Positions 9,427 to 18,770 are shown, numbered from the stretch's first letter. The stretch: 64,000 nt of DNA from Stutzerimonas kunmingensis (GCF_014764705.1 NZ_JACXXG010000003.1:62001-126000); one strand, 5' to 3'. Notes: generated by a model from the sequence alone, not told the origin. Numbers and translations are program-made.

Positions 9427-10881
9427 TCACAGCAGCCCCCTGATAGTCGCCAGCACTTGCGCGCTCGCTTTATCCAGCACCGCAATGTCGTCCAGGATTT
9501 CCTGCGGACTGCGGAAGGCTGCGTCTTGAGCGCCATTGGGGTTTTTCACCGACAGGTCGTAGCTCGCCTGATCAATGTCGGTCGCATTGACACTCCAGCT
9601 CTTCGGCGAATCGGCAAAGGTTTTTTGCAGTTCGATAAATTCAGTCAGGTCAGTGTCAGCCAGCGGGTTGGTCTTGCCCAGATTGCGGCCGGGGTCGAGC
9701 TGGTAGTACCAGACCTTGCGCGTCGGCGCGCCCTTGGTGAAGAACAGCACCACGGTCTTGACGCCCGCGCCCTGGAAGGTGCCGCTCGGGCAGTCGAGTA
9801 CGGTGTGCAGGTTGCAGCTTTCCAGCAGCAGTTTGCGCAAGCTGACCGAGGCGTTGTCGCTGTTGCTGAGGAAGGTGTTCTTGATGACCACCGCGCCGTG
9901 CCCGCCGGCCTTGAGAGTCTTGATGAAGTGCTGGAGAAACAGGAAAGCGGTTTCGCCGGTCTTGATCGGGAAGTTCTGCTGGACTTCCTTGCGTTCCTTG
10001 CCGCCGAACGGCGGGTTGGCCAGCACGATGTCGAAGCGATCCTTGTCCTGAATATCGCTAAGGTTTTCCGTCAGGGTATTGGTGTGGATGATGTTCGGCG
10101 CTTCGATGCCATGCAGGATCATGTTCATGATGGCGATGACGTAGGCGAGGCTCTTTTTCTCCTTGCCGTAGAAGGTGTGCTTTTGCAGGGTTTCCTGCTG
10201 GCGAGTGGTCAGGTTCGGCTGGCTGCTCAGGTAATCGAAGGCTTCGCAGAGAAAGCCTGCCGAGCCGACCGCGCCGTCGTAGATGCGCTGACCGATGTGC
10301 GGATTGACCACCTTGATCATGGCGCGGATCAGCGGGCGCGGGGTGTAGTACTCGCCGCCGTTGCGCCCGGCGTTTCCCATGTTTCTGATCTTGACTTCGT
10401 AAAGGTGCGAGAGCTCGTGTTTCTCTGTCTGCGACCCGAAGCGCAGGCCGTCGACGATTTCCAGCACTTCGCGCAGGTTGTAGCCGCTCTGGATGCGGTT
10501 CTTCAGCTCGCCGAATATCTCGCCGATCTTGTACTGGATGGTGTCCGGTCCTTCGGCCTTCTGCTTGAAGCCATGCAGATACGGAAACAGCTTTGTATTG
10601 ACGAAATCCTTGAGGTCATCGCCGGTCAGGGCGCTGTTATGGTCGATCTGGCCATTCGCTGTCTTGGGCGCAGCCCAGCGCTCCCAACGGTATTCAGGGT
10701 CGAGGATGTAGAGGTAGTACTTGCCCTCAAGCTCGGCTTCCAGGGCTTTTTCCTGCTCCAGCGCATCGAGATATTTGAGAAAAAGCAACCAGGAGGTTTG
10801 CTCGGTGTAGTCGAGCTCGCTGGTGCAGCCAGCATCCTTGTGCAGGATGTCATCGATGTTCTTGAAAGCCTGTTCAAACAT
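9427..10881 (-). CDS. hsdM: Type I restriction-modification adenine methylase M subunit
   Basis: 484 residues, complete. The N-terminal HsdM helical domain (residues about 1-140) is followed by the N6-adenine methylase domain with SAM motif I in the variant DGAVGSAGFL and the catalytic motif IV NPPF (DIVLANPPFGGKE). A C-terminal helical tail contacts the S subunit. It is the first gene of the locus and is translationally coupled to hsdS (GTGA). HsdM needs HsdS for DNA recognition; with hsdS reduced to 86 codons here, specific methylation is doubtful unless another S subunit is encoded elsewhere. Confidence 0.95.
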   Translation of the reverse strand: MFEQAFKNIDDILHKDAGCTSELDYTEQTSWLLFLKYLDALEQEKALEAELEGKYYLYILDPEYRWERWAAPKTANGQIDHNSALTGDDLKDFVNTKLFPYLHGFKQKAEGPDTIQYKIGEIFGELKNRIQSGYNLREVLEIVDGLRFGSQTEKHELSHLYEVKIRNMGNAGRNGGEYYTPRPLIRAMIKVVNPHIGQRIYDGAVGSAGFLCEAFDYLSSQPNLTTRQQETLQKHTFYGKEKKSLAYVIAIMNMILHGIEAPNIIHTNTLTENLSDIQDKDRFDIVLANPPFGGKERKEVQQNFPIKTGETAFLFLQHFIKTLKAGGHGAVVIKNTFLSNSDNASVSLRKLLLESCNLHTVLDCPSGTFQGAGVKTVVLFFTKGAPTRKVWYYQLDPGRNLGKTNPLADTDLTEFIELQKTFADSPKSWSVNATDIDQASYDLSVKNPNGAQDAAFRSPQEILDDIAVLDKASAQVLATIRGLL

Positions 10882-10950
10882 GGCGGGCAGCTATTCCGTG
10901 AAGTGCCGGCTGGATCATAGCGGGCCGCTGGCACAAATCGCAGGCAATAA

Positions 10951-10986
10951 AAAACCCCAAGGAGGTTAATTTCGCTTGGGGTTTTT
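10951..10986. terminator. Bidirectional rho-independent terminator between tRNA-Phe and hsdM
   Basis: AAAACCCCAAG pairs with CTTGGGGTTTT across a 13-base loop. A and T tracts flank both sides, so it can end transcription on either strand. It lies just after tRNA-Phe and before hsdM on the minus strand. Confidence 0.85.
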
Positions 10987-10995
10987 CGGTATTAG

Positions 10996-11071
10996 TGGTG
11001 CCCAGGGACGGAATCGAACCGCCGACACGGGGATTTTCAATCCCCTGCTCTACCGACTGAGCTACCTGGGC
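10996..11071 (-). tRNA. tRNA-Phe (GAA)
   Basis: A 76-nt minus-strand cloverleaf with 5' GCCCAGG pairing with the 3' CCTGGGC of the acceptor stem, the D-arm AGCTCAGTCGGTAGAGC, anticodon GAA at 11038-11036, the T-arm GGTTCGATTCC and an encoded 3' CCA. It stands alone between yggX and the RM locus. tRNA-Phe 3' ends are common integration targets, which fits the accessory genes directly downstream. Confidence 0.98.
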
Positions 11072-11163
11072 AACGGGGCGCTATTAGACGGATTTGGCTT
11101 TTGCCTGTCAAGCGTGGTCCGGAAAAATATTTAATCCGGACGGGCGCTTAGCGCAGTCGACGG

Positions 11164-11436
11164 TCATTCGCTCGGCGGCACGTAGCCTTCGGCCTTGGCG
11201 TAATCTTCGCCGGAGAAGAACTTGTCCATCTCGCCCTGAAGGAACTTGCGGTCTTCGGCGTTCATCATGTTCAGCCGGCGTTCGTTGATCAGCATGGTCT
11301 GGTGCTTCTGCCAGTCGTCCCAGGCCTGTTTGGAAATGTTGTTGTAGATGTCCTCGCCTTTCTGGCCTGGAAACGGCGGGCGCTCGAGGCCGGGGAGTTC
11401 TTCGTTGTACTTGCGGCAGTTCACGGTGCGGGTCAT
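11164..11436 (-). CDS. yggX: Fe(2+)-trafficking / oxidative damage protection protein
   Basis: 90 residues, full length for the family. It begins [21 protein letters not shown] with the conserved Cys7 and continues with [16 protein letters not shown] and the helical C-terminus. YggX is a cytoplasmic protein linked to protecting Fe-S enzymes from oxidants and to iron handling. Its ATG overlaps the mutY stop (ATGA), and the mutY-yggX pairing is standard in gammaproteobacteria; MutY itself carries a 4Fe-4S cluster. Confidence 0.96.
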   Translation of the reverse strand: MTRTVNCRKYNEELPGLERPPFPGQKGEDIYNNISKQAWDDWQKHQTMLINERRLNMMNAEDRKFLQGEMDKFFSGEDYAKAEGYVPPSE

Positions 11437-12500
11437 GGGTTTTCTCCTGCATTCAATTCAGCGGCGGCGCGCTTGAGCAGTGTCTTTACTGGCGCGGCAA
11501 GGCCGAGGCGCGGCGGGGTGGCGAGGTTATACCAGAGCCAGTCGGCCTCGGCCACGGCGTCGGGCGCGGACTTGACCCTGATCAGCCAGGGCTCGATGGC
11601 CAGCTGGAAATGGCTGAACGTGTGCGTCAGCCCCTGCAGCTCGCGGCGCTCCTCGAGCTGCAGGGCATGCCGCGCGGCCAATGGGTCGAGGGCCGCGAGG
11701 TCGTCCAGTTCCGGCAGGCTCCAGAGCCCGCCCCACAGGCCCGTCGACGGGCGCCGATAGAGCAGGATGGCGCCGTCGCGATTGGCCAGCAACGGCATCA
11801 GTGTGCGTTTCTGCGGCAGCGCCTTGCGTGGCTTGGGCACCGGGAAGTCGGTTTCGCGCCCGAGCAGATGGGCGCGGCAGTCGTCCTTGAGTGGACAGAG
11901 CAAGCAGCTCGGGCGGCTGCGGGTGCACAGCGTGGCGCCGAGATCCATCATCGCCTGGGTGTAATGGTTGACGCGCTGCTGCGGGGTGAAACGCTCGGCC
12001 ACCTCCCACAGCTGGCGGGCCACCTTCGGCTCGCCGGGATAGCCGTCCTGCGCAACGTAGCGGGCCAGCACGCGCTTGACGTTGCCGTCGAGAATCGGCG
12101 CGCGCAGGCCCAGGCTGATGCTGGCGATGGCGCCGGCGGTGGAGCGGCCAATGCCCGGTAATTCGGCGAGCTGGTCGACATCCGCCGGAAACACGCCGCC
12201 GTATTCGGCCACGATGAGTTTCGCGGTCTTGTGCAGATTGCGTGCGCGACTGTAGTAGCCGAGCCCGGTCCACAGGTGCAGCACCTCATCTTCCTCGGCG
12301 GCGGCGAGCGCTTCGACGCTGGGCAGCGCCTCCATGAAGCGGTCGAAGTAACCGAGCACGGTGCTGACCTGGGTCTGCTGCAGCATGATCTCCGACACCC
12401 ACACCCGGTACGGCGTGATGTTCTGCTGCCAGGGCAGATCCTTGCGGCCGTGGCGGTCGAACCAGTCGAGGACCGCCGCGCCGAACTGCTCGGGACTCAT
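11433..12500 (-). CDS. mutY: Adenine DNA glycosylase
   Basis: 355 residues from the ATG at 12500, which overlaps the asmA stop (ATGA). It excises A paired with 8-oxoguanine. Visible features: the catalytic Glu in [10 protein letters not shown], the helix-hairpin-helix [13 protein letters not shown] followed by the catalytic Asp in [12 protein letters not shown], the 4Fe-4S cysteines in the C-x6-C-x2-C-x5-C pattern ([17 protein letters not shown]), and a C-terminal NUDIX-like domain with LTHTFSHF. It lies between asmA and yggX in a tightly overlapping operon. Confidence 0.97.
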   Translation of the reverse strand: MSPEQFGAAVLDWFDRHGRKDLPWQQNITPYRVWVSEIMLQQTQVSTVLGYFDRFMEALPSVEALAAAEEDEVLHLWTGLGYYSRARNLHKTAKLIVAEYGGVFPADVDQLAELPGIGRSTAGAIASISLGLRAPILDGNVKRVLARYVAQDGYPGEPKVARQLWEVAERFTPQQRVNHYTQAMMDLGATLCTRSRPSCLLCPLKDDCRAHLLGRETDFPVPKPRKALPQKRTLMPLLANRDGAILLYRRPSTGLWGGLWSLPELDDLAALDPLAARHALQLEERRELQGLTHTFSHFQLAIEPWLIRVKSAPDAVAEADWLWYNLATPPRLGLAAPVKTLLKRAAAELNAGENP

Positions 12501-14719
12501 CGGTTGAACAGGCCTTTGAGCGCGTCCTTGAGCTCGGGGCTGACCTTGTCGCCGAGCTTCTCTTCGATCTTTTCGTTGAGCTTCTCGCCGGCCAGCCGCG
12601 CTGCGACCTTGCCCAGGGCGTCGTTGTCGAAGCGGCAGGCCTTGGCGCCCAGCTCCAGCGGGCCGCGGCAGCGCAGCGGCCATTCGATGCCGACGTAGCG
12701 CTCGTTGACCTGGCAGGCCGGGTCCGGCATGGCGCCCTTGTCGCCTTCGATGACGATGCCGACGCGGTAGTCCATGCCCAGCACGCGCAGATCGACATCG
12801 CCGTTACCGTTGACGGTCAGGCCCGGAATGCTGGCCTTGAGGTCGGGGTTGCTGGCCACGCCGTTGCGCAGCGTCAGGTTGCCTTTGAGTTCGCGGAACG
12901 GCGTGTCCTTGCTGCGTGGGTCGCTGGCGAGCGGCTTGCGATTGAGCGTGGCGATGGCGCGGCACAGCTGCTGCTCGAGGTTGGCATCGACCAGCACGCC
13001 GTTGTCGATGATGAAGCCGACCTTGCCGTTGAGGTTGTCGATCCAGGCCTTCTCGCTGTTGCCCTGTGTGCGCAGGTCGGCATCCAGGTTGAGCAGCCCC
13101 TTGACCACCACGTCCTCACCCTGGCTTTCCAGCAAGCGCTCGACCGGCACGCCATTGAAGCGGTTCTGCACGGTCAGTAATGGCAATGCCGGGCGCACGT
13201 CGAGGCTGGCCGAGCCGTCCAGGCGGCCGCCATACAGTCCGCCGCGCACTTCCTGCAGGGTCAGCAGGCCGTTGCGGGTACGAGCCTTGAGGTTGAAGCC
13301 GTCCAGCGGGATCTTCATTGCGGTCAGGCTGCCGATGGCCAGGCTGATCTCGGTGTCGAGCTTGCGCAGCTGATCCACCGGCAACACTGAGGCCTCGCTC
13401 CAGGCCTGTTGGGTCGGCGCGTTGGGCAATGGTGTGGTGCCGCTGCCGATCGGGCTGGCCTGGGTGCTCTTGACCTCGCTCTTGCGCGCTGCCTCGGCCG
13501 CCTGCTCCTTGCTCGGCGGCGGTAGGTAGCGGTCCAGATCGAAGCGGTCGCCCTTGAGGTCGACGCGTAGCGCCTGGCGGGCGAAGTCGCTGACGGCGAG
13601 GCGGCCGGTGAAGGTGCTGTCGTCGAGCTTCAGGGTCAGCTCTTCCAGCGCCAGGCTGTTCGGCGTACCGCTCAGACGACTGACCAGTTCGGCCTTGCTC
13701 AGTGCGGCAGCGTCAGCCATGGCCGGCAGCTGCTGGCCGGTGCCCTGAAGGAATTCACGCAGGTTGAATTGCGCGACGGTCATCGCGCCGCTGATCTTTG
13801 GTTCCTTGTCCAGATCGCGCGCCTTCAGCTCGCCCAGCCCGCGCAACTGGTTGGCGGTGAACTTGAGGCTGTTCCATTCGGCGATCTGCGCGGCGAGATC
13901 GACCAGCAGCTGGCCCTGGGCGCTGAAGGTCAGTGTCTGCCCTTGCAGCGGCTCGCCGGAAGCCTCGCCGGACAGGCGCATGTCTTCGAACTGGTAGCGC
14001 TTGAGCTGGTTGTCGAAACGCAGCGCGCCCTGCAGTTCGGTGCGCGCGCGCATCACCGGCTTGTTGCTGCCGAAGAAGGCGTTGAGCTTGAGCGGGATCG
14101 GGCTGCCTTCGCGGATCGCGCCGGTCGTGAGCTCGATGCTTTCGGCGCTGTACTGCTGGCCGGTCTTGGCGTCGCTGTAGGTTACGCGGGCATCGCTGAC
14201 GGTCAGGCTGTCGATGTCCAGGGTCAGTGGCTTGCTGCGCGAAGCGGGGGTTGCATCCGGTTCGGCCGGTGGTTCGCTGGCCTCGGCGGCTGGCGCGGGT
14301 TGTTCGGCCTGCCTGGCCGGCTGGCCAACCCCCTCCCAGTTGCCGCGGCCCTGTTCGTCACGGCTCAGGGTCAGGTTGAGGCCGTTGACGGTGATGTCGC
14401 TCATCTGCACTTCGCGGCTCAGCAGCGGCATTACCCGCACCGACAGGCCGAGCATGCGCAGGTCGGCGAACGGCTGCTCGGGTGTCTGTGCGCTGGCCAG
14501 GGTGGTCTCGTGCAGCTCCAGGCCGAGCCAGGGGAACAGGCTCCAGCCGATGTCACCTTTGATGTCCAGTTCGAGGCCGGCCTTGCTGCGTGCCAGGTCG
14601 CGGATCTCGTCCTTGTAGTCGTTGGGATCGAATAGGTGGGTCAGGGCGAAGCCCGCCGCCACGACGATCAGCAACAGCCCGAGAAAGACCAGACCCAGGA
14701 TTTTGCCGAGCGATTTCAT
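12497..14719 (-). CDS. asmA: AsmA family protein
   Basis: 740 residues from the ATG at 14719. A single N-terminal membrane helix (ILGLVFLGLLLIVVAAGFAL) anchors a long periplasmic part: the AsmA N-terminal region (DPNDYKDEIRDLARSKAGLELDIKGDIGW), a Pro/Ala/Glu-rich linker near residues 145-170, and the C-terminal AsmA domain. AsmA proteins belong to the bridge-like lipid-transfer families and affect outer-membrane assembly. It starts the asmA-mutY-yggX unit; the upstream 184-base gap to panM should hold its promoter, though I see no clear consensus. Confidence 0.93.
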   Translation of the reverse strand: MKSLGKILGLVFLGLLLIVVAAGFALTHLFDPNDYKDEIRDLARSKAGLELDIKGDIGWSLFPWLGLELHETTLASAQTPEQPFADLRMLGLSVRVMPLLSREVQMSDITVNGLNLTLSRDEQGRGNWEGVGQPARQAEQPAPAAEASEPPAEPDATPASRSKPLTLDIDSLTVSDARVTYSDAKTGQQYSAESIELTTGAIREGSPIPLKLNAFFGSNKPVMRARTELQGALRFDNQLKRYQFEDMRLSGEASGEPLQGQTLTFSAQGQLLVDLAAQIAEWNSLKFTANQLRGLGELKARDLDKEPKISGAMTVAQFNLREFLQGTGQQLPAMADAAALSKAELVSRLSGTPNSLALEELTLKLDDSTFTGRLAVSDFARQALRVDLKGDRFDLDRYLPPPSKEQAAEAARKSEVKSTQASPIGSGTTPLPNAPTQQAWSEASVLPVDQLRKLDTEISLAIGSLTAMKIPLDGFNLKARTRNGLLTLQEVRGGLYGGRLDGSASLDVRPALPLLTVQNRFNGVPVERLLESQGEDVVVKGLLNLDADLRTQGNSEKAWIDNLNGKVGFIIDNGVLVDANLEQQLCRAIATLNRKPLASDPRSKDTPFRELKGNLTLRNGVASNPDLKASIPGLTVNGNGDVDLRVLGMDYRVGIVIEGDKGAMPDPACQVNERYVGIEWPLRCRGPLELGAKACRFDNDALGKVAARLAGEKLNEKIEEKLGDKVSPELKDALKGLFNR

Positions 14720-14903
14720 GGACGAGTCCTTGTAGATGAACGATCTGAAAAGTGCCGAGTATAGCCCCGTGCCTGCACTTGTCGGGAACGCGGTCGGCGT
14801 TGGAGTGCCGTTGCGGGTGCGGGTTCCGCAGCTGGCCGCGGCGGGCGGCAAGCGCGCCCCGTCGGCGGATCAGGCAGGGCGCAGCGGATATCGCGTGGGC
14901 GAC

Positions 14904-15302
14904 TTAGAGCGAATCCAGCGGCAGATGCGTTCGCGCGGCCAGGGCGCTGGCTTCCAGATGACCGGCGGGTGCGGCAAGGCGCAACGGCTTGCCGGCTTCA
15001 CTGGCCAGGCGCTGGGTTTCTTCCAGCAGCCGGCGGCCGACGCCGCGCTTGCGGGTGACCTTGCGTACGCACAGGTGCGACAGGCGCCAGGCTTCGTCGC
15101 CGCGCCGCAGCAGGGCGGCGCCGAGCAGACGGTCATTGAAGCGGCCTGCGATCAGGCTGCCATCGGCCAGCGCCGCATCGATCAGCGCTTCGGCGCTGGC
15201 ATAGGGCGTCAGCAGCCATTCGGGGGCGTCGGCGTAGATTTTCGCCAGATCGGTTAAATCCTGCGGGCTGGGCTGGGTGACGGATTCGACGTAGACGGGC
15301 AT
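14904..15302 (-). CDS. panM: PanZ/PanM-type GNAT protein (PanD maturation factor)
   Basis: 132 residues from the ATG at 15302. It has the GNAT acetyl-CoA loop VRKVTRKRGVGRRLLEE and the preceding strand RFNDRLLGAALL, matching the small PanZ/PanM family. These proteins bind acetyl-CoA and trigger self-cleavage of aspartate decarboxylase PanD in pantothenate synthesis. It follows the nitrate transporter on the same strand with a 90-base gap and has no obvious link to it. A generic GNAT function cannot be excluded. Confidence 0.8.
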   Translation of the reverse strand: MPVYVESVTQPSPQDLTDLAKIYADAPEWLLTPYASAEALIDAALADGSLIAGRFNDRLLGAALLRRGDEAWRLSHLCVRKVTRKRGVGRRLLEETQRLASEAGKPLRLAAPAGHLEASALAARTHLPLDSL

Positions 15303-15391
15303 GGCGACCTTGCGACGGCTGAGCAGAAGTGCCGGCAAGGATACGCCGAACCGCCGCCAGCGCACGAGACGGCGGCGGTTGGCGCGTTCGC

Positions 15392-16174
15392 TCAGTGCAG
15401 GCGATGGCGCTCGTGAAGAAAGCTCAGCACCGCACGGCGATAGTGGTTGTACTCCGGGTCGTCGGCCAGGGCGATGCGGTCGCGTGGGCGCGGCAGTTTC
15501 ACCTCGAGGATTTCGCCGATGGTCGCCGAGGGGCCGTTGGTCATCATCACGATGCGGTCGGAGAGCAGCACGGCTTCGTCGACATCATGGGTGATCATCA
15601 TCATGGTGTTGCCCAGGTCCTTCTGGATCTTCATCACCTCGTCCTGCAGGTGCGCGCGGGTCAGCGCATCCAGCGCGCCGAACGGTTCGTCGAGCAACAG
15701 CACCTTGGGCTTCATTGCGAGCGCGCGGGCGATGCCGACGCGCTGCTTCATGCCGCCGGAGATTTCCTGCGGATACTTGTTCAGTGCGTGGCTCATGTTC
15801 ACCAGCGCCAGGTTGTGCTCGATCCACTCGCGCCGTTCGCGCTTGTTCATGCTGCGCTTGAACAGCTTGTTCACTGCCACTTCGACGTTCTCGTAGACGG
15901 TCAGCCAGGGCAGCAGCGAGTGGTTCTGGAACACCATGCTGCGGTCTGGGCCGGGGCCGCGGACTTCCTTGCCGTCGAGGATCACGCCGCCGAGGCTGGG
16001 GTCGAGCAGCCCGGCGACGATGTTCAGCACCGTTGACTTGCCGCAGCCGGAGTGGCCGATGATGGAGATGAACTCGCCCTTGGCGATGTTCAGGTTGATG
16101 TCCTTGAGCACCTGCGAGGCAAGGTTGCCGCGCACGAAACTCTTGTCCAGGTGTTCGATGGAGAGATAGCTCAT
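15392..16174 (-). CDS. Nitrate ABC transporter ATP-binding protein
   Basis: 260 residues from the ATG at 16174. Walker A GHSGCGKST, signature ISGGMKQRVGIARAL, Walker B VLLLDEPFGALD and the H-loop TMMMITHDVDEA are all intact. It is of the NrtD/TauB/SsuB group that energises nitrate, sulfonate and bicarbonate importers. It is the third gene of an operon with a permease and a NrtA-type binding protein, 11 bases after the permease stop. The binding protein and the leader point to nitrate. Confidence 0.93.
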   Translation of the reverse strand: MSYLSIEHLDKSFVRGNLASQVLKDINLNIAKGEFISIIGHSGCGKSTVLNIVAGLLDPSLGGVILDGKEVRGPGPDRSMVFQNHSLLPWLTVYENVEVAVNKLFKRSMNKRERREWIEHNLALVNMSHALNKYPQEISGGMKQRVGIARALAMKPKVLLLDEPFGALDALTRAHLQDEVMKIQKDLGNTMMMITHDVDEAVLLSDRIVMMTNGPSATIGEILEVKLPRPRDRIALADDPEYNHYRRAVLSFLHERHRLH

Positions 16175-16185
16175 GGCGTTGCTCC

Positions 16186-17055
16186 TCAGTTGGCCGGAAT
16201 GCCGCGGGTGATGCGCTGGCCGACGAAGGCCACCAGGCGATCGAGCACGAAGCCGACCACGCCGATGTAGACGAGCGCGAGGATGATGTCGCTGATGCGC
16301 GAGGCGTTCCACGCATCCCAGATGAAGAAGCCGATGCCGACGCCGCCGATGAGCATCTCCGCGGCGATGATCGCCAGCCACGACAGGCCGACGCCGATGC
16401 GCAGGCCGGTGAAGATGTAGGGCGCTGCGGCCGGCAGCATGATGGTCTTGAAGTACTCGAAGCCGTTGAGCTGAAGCACCTGGGCGACGTTGCGGTAGTC
16501 CTGCGGGATGTTGCGGATGCCCACCGCGGTATTGATGATGATCGGCCAGATCGCGGTGATGAAGATGACGAACAGCGCCGAGGGATGGCTGTCCTGGAAG
16601 CCCGCCAGCGATAGCGGCAGCCAGGCCAGTGGCGGCACGGTGCGCAGCACCTGGAAGATCGGGTCGAGGCCGCGCATGGCCCAGTCCGACTGGCCGATCA
16701 GCACGCCGAGGCCGACGCCGGCGACCACCGCCAGCATATAACCCACCGCAACCCGCTGCAGGCTGGCCAGCAGTTGCCAGGCCAGGCCCACGTCATTACC
16801 GCCGTTGTCGTAGAACGGATCGATGATCAGTTCCCAGGTTTCTGCGACCACCTGCGAGGGCGGCGGCAGCGCGGCGTCTGCGCCGGAGCAGAGCATCTCC
16901 CAGATCAAGCCGAGCAGCAGCAGGATCACCAGCGGCGGCACCAGCTGCTGCACCGCGTAGCGGCCGCTGCGCCGAGCCAGTGTGGCGAGCCGGGGAGGGC
17001 GGACGATGGATACCGGCTCGGCGGTGGCGGGCTGCAGTTTGACGTTGGCATTCAT
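16186..17055 (-). CDS. Nitrate ABC transporter permease
   Basis: 289 residues with about six membrane segments and the binding-protein-dependent transport signature around NVAQVLQLNGFEYFKTIMLPAAAPYIFTGLRIG (by position near residues 190-225), which docks on the ATPase. The N-terminal 25 residues are cytoplasmic and basic. It matches NrtB-type permeases, including VLRTVPPLAWLPLSLAGF. It lies between the binding protein (26-base gap) and the ATPase (11-base gap). Confidence 0.93.
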   Translation of the reverse strand: MNANVKLQPATAEPVSIVRPPRLATLARRSGRYAVQQLVPPLVILLLLGLIWEMLCSGADAALPPPSQVVAETWELIIDPFYDNGGNDVGLAWQLLASLQRVAVGYMLAVVAGVGLGVLIGQSDWAMRGLDPIFQVLRTVPPLAWLPLSLAGFQDSHPSALFVIFITAIWPIIINTAVGIRNIPQDYRNVAQVLQLNGFEYFKTIMLPAAAPYIFTGLRIGVGLSWLAIIAAEMLIGGVGIGFFIWDAWNASRISDIILALVYIGVVGFVLDRLVAFVGQRITRGIPAN

Positions 17056-17081
17056 GGGCTTTTCCTCGCGGGTTGCGGTTA

Positions 17082-18413
17082 TCAGGCCATGGCCTTGATG
17101 GTCAGGCTGTCCAGATAGGCTTGCGGGTTCTCGGGGTCGAACACCTTGCCGTCGAAGAATTTCTCGACCCCACGAGAAGTGGAGGCCGGGATCAGCTCGG
17201 CGGGCAGGTTCAGCTCGCCGGCGGCGGCGCGCCAGATGTCCTCGCGGTTGACCTTGGCGATCAGCGCCTGGCTGTCGAAGTCGGTTGGCAGGTAGCCCCA
17301 GCGCTTGTTCTCGGTGAGGAACCAGAGGTCATGGCTTTGGAACGGGTAGGAGGCGTGGTCGTCCCAGTAGCGCATCTGCTCGGGATGGTTCTCGATGACC
17401 TTGCCGGTGCCGTAGGCGAAGTTGCCCTTCATGCGGTCGACGATGTCCTTGTAGGGCGCGCCGATCCACTTGCGCTGCGAGCAGATCTTCGCCACTTCTT
17501 CCTTGTTCTCCGGTTTCTCGCAGAACTGCTGGGCTTCCATGATCGCCATGGTCAGCGCCTTGGCCGCGTTGGGGTTGGCGGCCACGTAGTCGCTGCGCAG
17601 GGCGAAGGCCTTCTCCGGGTGGTTGTGCCACAGCTCGCCGGTGGTGTTGGCGGTGTAGCCGATCTTCTGGTTGATCAGCTGGGCGTTCCACGGCTCGCAT
17701 ACGCAGAAGGTGTCCATGCTGCCGACCTTCATGTTGGCGACCATCTGCGCCGGCGGCACGACGATGGTGTTGATGTCGGCGTTCGGGTCGATGCCGCCGG
17801 CCGCCAGCCAGTAGCGCATCCACAGGTCATGGGTGCCGCCGGGGAAGGTCATCGCTGCGCTGACTTTCTTGCCGCTGGCCTTCTTCGCTTCAAGTGCGGC
17901 TTTGAATGGTGTGCTGTCGAGGCCGATCTTCAGGTCGCGATATTCCTCGCCGACCGAAATGCACTGACCGGACAGGTTCAGCCGCGCGAGGATCGACATG
18001 GGTACCGGCTGGTTGTTCGGCGTGACGATGCCGGCGCTGATCAGGTAGGGCATCGGCGTGAGGATGTGCGCGCCATCGATGCCGTTCTTCGCCGAGCCGA
18101 GCACCAGGTTGTCGCGGGTGGTGCCCCAGGACGACTGCTTGAGTACCTCGACTTCGGTCATACCGTATTTGGCGAAGAAGCCCTTCTCGGCGGCGACGAA
18201 CAGCGGCGCGGCGTCGGTCAGGGCGATAAAGCCGAGCTTGGCCTTGCTGGTCTCCACATCCCCGACCGCCGCCCAGGCGGCCGAACGCATGCCCAGGGAC
18301 ATGCCGCCGAACAGGGCGACGCCGCTGGCGGCAATGATCGAGTGCTTGAGAAAGCTGCGGCGCGAGGCCAGCGTTACGCTGCTGGGCTGGTCGTTGTTCG
18401 GCTTGTCGGTCAT
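17082..18413 (-). CDS. NrtA/CmpA-type nitrate-binding protein, Tat-exported
   Basis: 443 residues. It begins with a Tat signal (SRRSFLKHSIIAASGVALFGG) and has the NrtA hallmarks AKLGFIALTDAAPLFVAAEKGFFAKYGMTEV by position, NLVLGSAKNGIDGAHILTPMP and GGTHDLWMRYWLAAGGIDP. The family binds nitrate or nitrite (bicarbonate in CmpA). It is first in the transporter operon, directly behind a leader with a terminator hairpin and a sigma54 promoter, and next to a nitrate-sensing antiterminator gene, so nitrate is the likely ligand. Confidence 0.95.
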   Translation of the reverse strand: MTDKPNNDQPSSVTLASRRSFLKHSIIAASGVALFGGMSLGMRSAAWAAVGDVETSKAKLGFIALTDAAPLFVAAEKGFFAKYGMTEVEVLKQSSWGTTRDNLVLGSAKNGIDGAHILTPMPYLISAGIVTPNNQPVPMSILARLNLSGQCISVGEEYRDLKIGLDSTPFKAALEAKKASGKKVSAAMTFPGGTHDLWMRYWLAAGGIDPNADINTIVVPPAQMVANMKVGSMDTFCVCEPWNAQLINQKIGYTANTTGELWHNHPEKAFALRSDYVAANPNAAKALTMAIMEAQQFCEKPENKEEVAKICSQRKWIGAPYKDIVDRMKGNFAYGTGKVIENHPEQMRYWDDHASYPFQSHDLWFLTENKRWGYLPTDFDSQALIAKVNREDIWRAAAGELNLPAELIPASTSRGVEKFFDGKVFDPENPQAYLDSLTIKAMA

Positions 18414-18434
18414 GGTCGGGTTTTCCTTTGGGCG

Positions 18435-18470
18435 AAAAAAAACGGCGCCACACCGCCCGGCTGGAGCCGG
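18435..18470 (-). terminator. Leader terminator (attenuator) before the nitrate transporter operon
   Basis: On the minus strand two GC-rich hairpins, CCGGC-TCCA-GCCGG (18470-18457) and GGCG-GTGTGG-CGCC (18457-18444), share a base and are followed by eight T (18442-18435). The T-run ends 22 bases before the binding-protein ATG. The position inside the leader, between promoter and first gene, is that of a conditional terminator controlled by a NasR-type antiterminator. Confidence 0.75.
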
Positions 18471-18477
18471 AGAGCGT

Positions 18478-18527
18478 GGACACCGTTGTCCTGATGAGGA
18501 GTTGTGAAAGCCGAAGGATCCGGCCTT
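18478..18527 (-). promoter_or_regulatory. Candidate ANTAR-target double hairpin in the leader RNA
   Basis: Two small stems lie between the promoter and the terminator: AAGG-CCGGAT-CCTT (18527-18514) and GGAC-AACGGT-GTCC (18491-18478). ANTAR proteins such as NasR bind paired hexaloop hairpins with A at loop position 1 and G at position 4. The second loop fits both positions; the first fits only the G. This is inference from pattern and context. Confidence 0.5.
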
Positions 18528-18537
18528 GCCTGAGCTT

Positions 18538-18553
18538 TGCGAAAGCTGTGCCA
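18538..18553 (-). promoter_or_regulatory. Sigma54 (RpoN) promoter of the nitrate transporter operon
   Basis: TGGCACAGCTTTCGCA has the invariant GG and GC exactly 10 bases apart and a full TGGCAC -24 element. Transcription would begin near 18527, leaving a leader of about 115 nt. Nitrogen control through NtrC is the usual partner for assimilatory nitrate genes; no clear NtrC site is claimed. Confidence 0.8.
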
Positions 18554-18770
18554 GAACTGCTCAGGCGGCGCGGAACAGGTGCTGCCGCGGCATCGATCGC
18601 CGGGAGGTTTCCATCGAATCAAGCACTTGCGGCGGGGCGCGAACAGAGCGCGACCAGTTCCGTGATTGGCTAGATCAAGATGAATTGCGCTTTGGCGATC
18701 CTGCGGGACTGGCGGCGCATGCACATCCGCGGGGCAGGCATGCTGTGCTGATGGTGCGGCGTGCCTGTTT

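Noticed and set aside
9457..10920. 487-codon open frame opposite hsdM
   Set aside because: Antisense of an intact, recognisable methylase; no start signal.
17073..18494. 473-codon open frame on the plus strand
   Set aside because: It is the antisense shadow of the nitrate-binding protein gene. High GC at third positions leaves opposite strands open, and the translation has no recognisable motifs.
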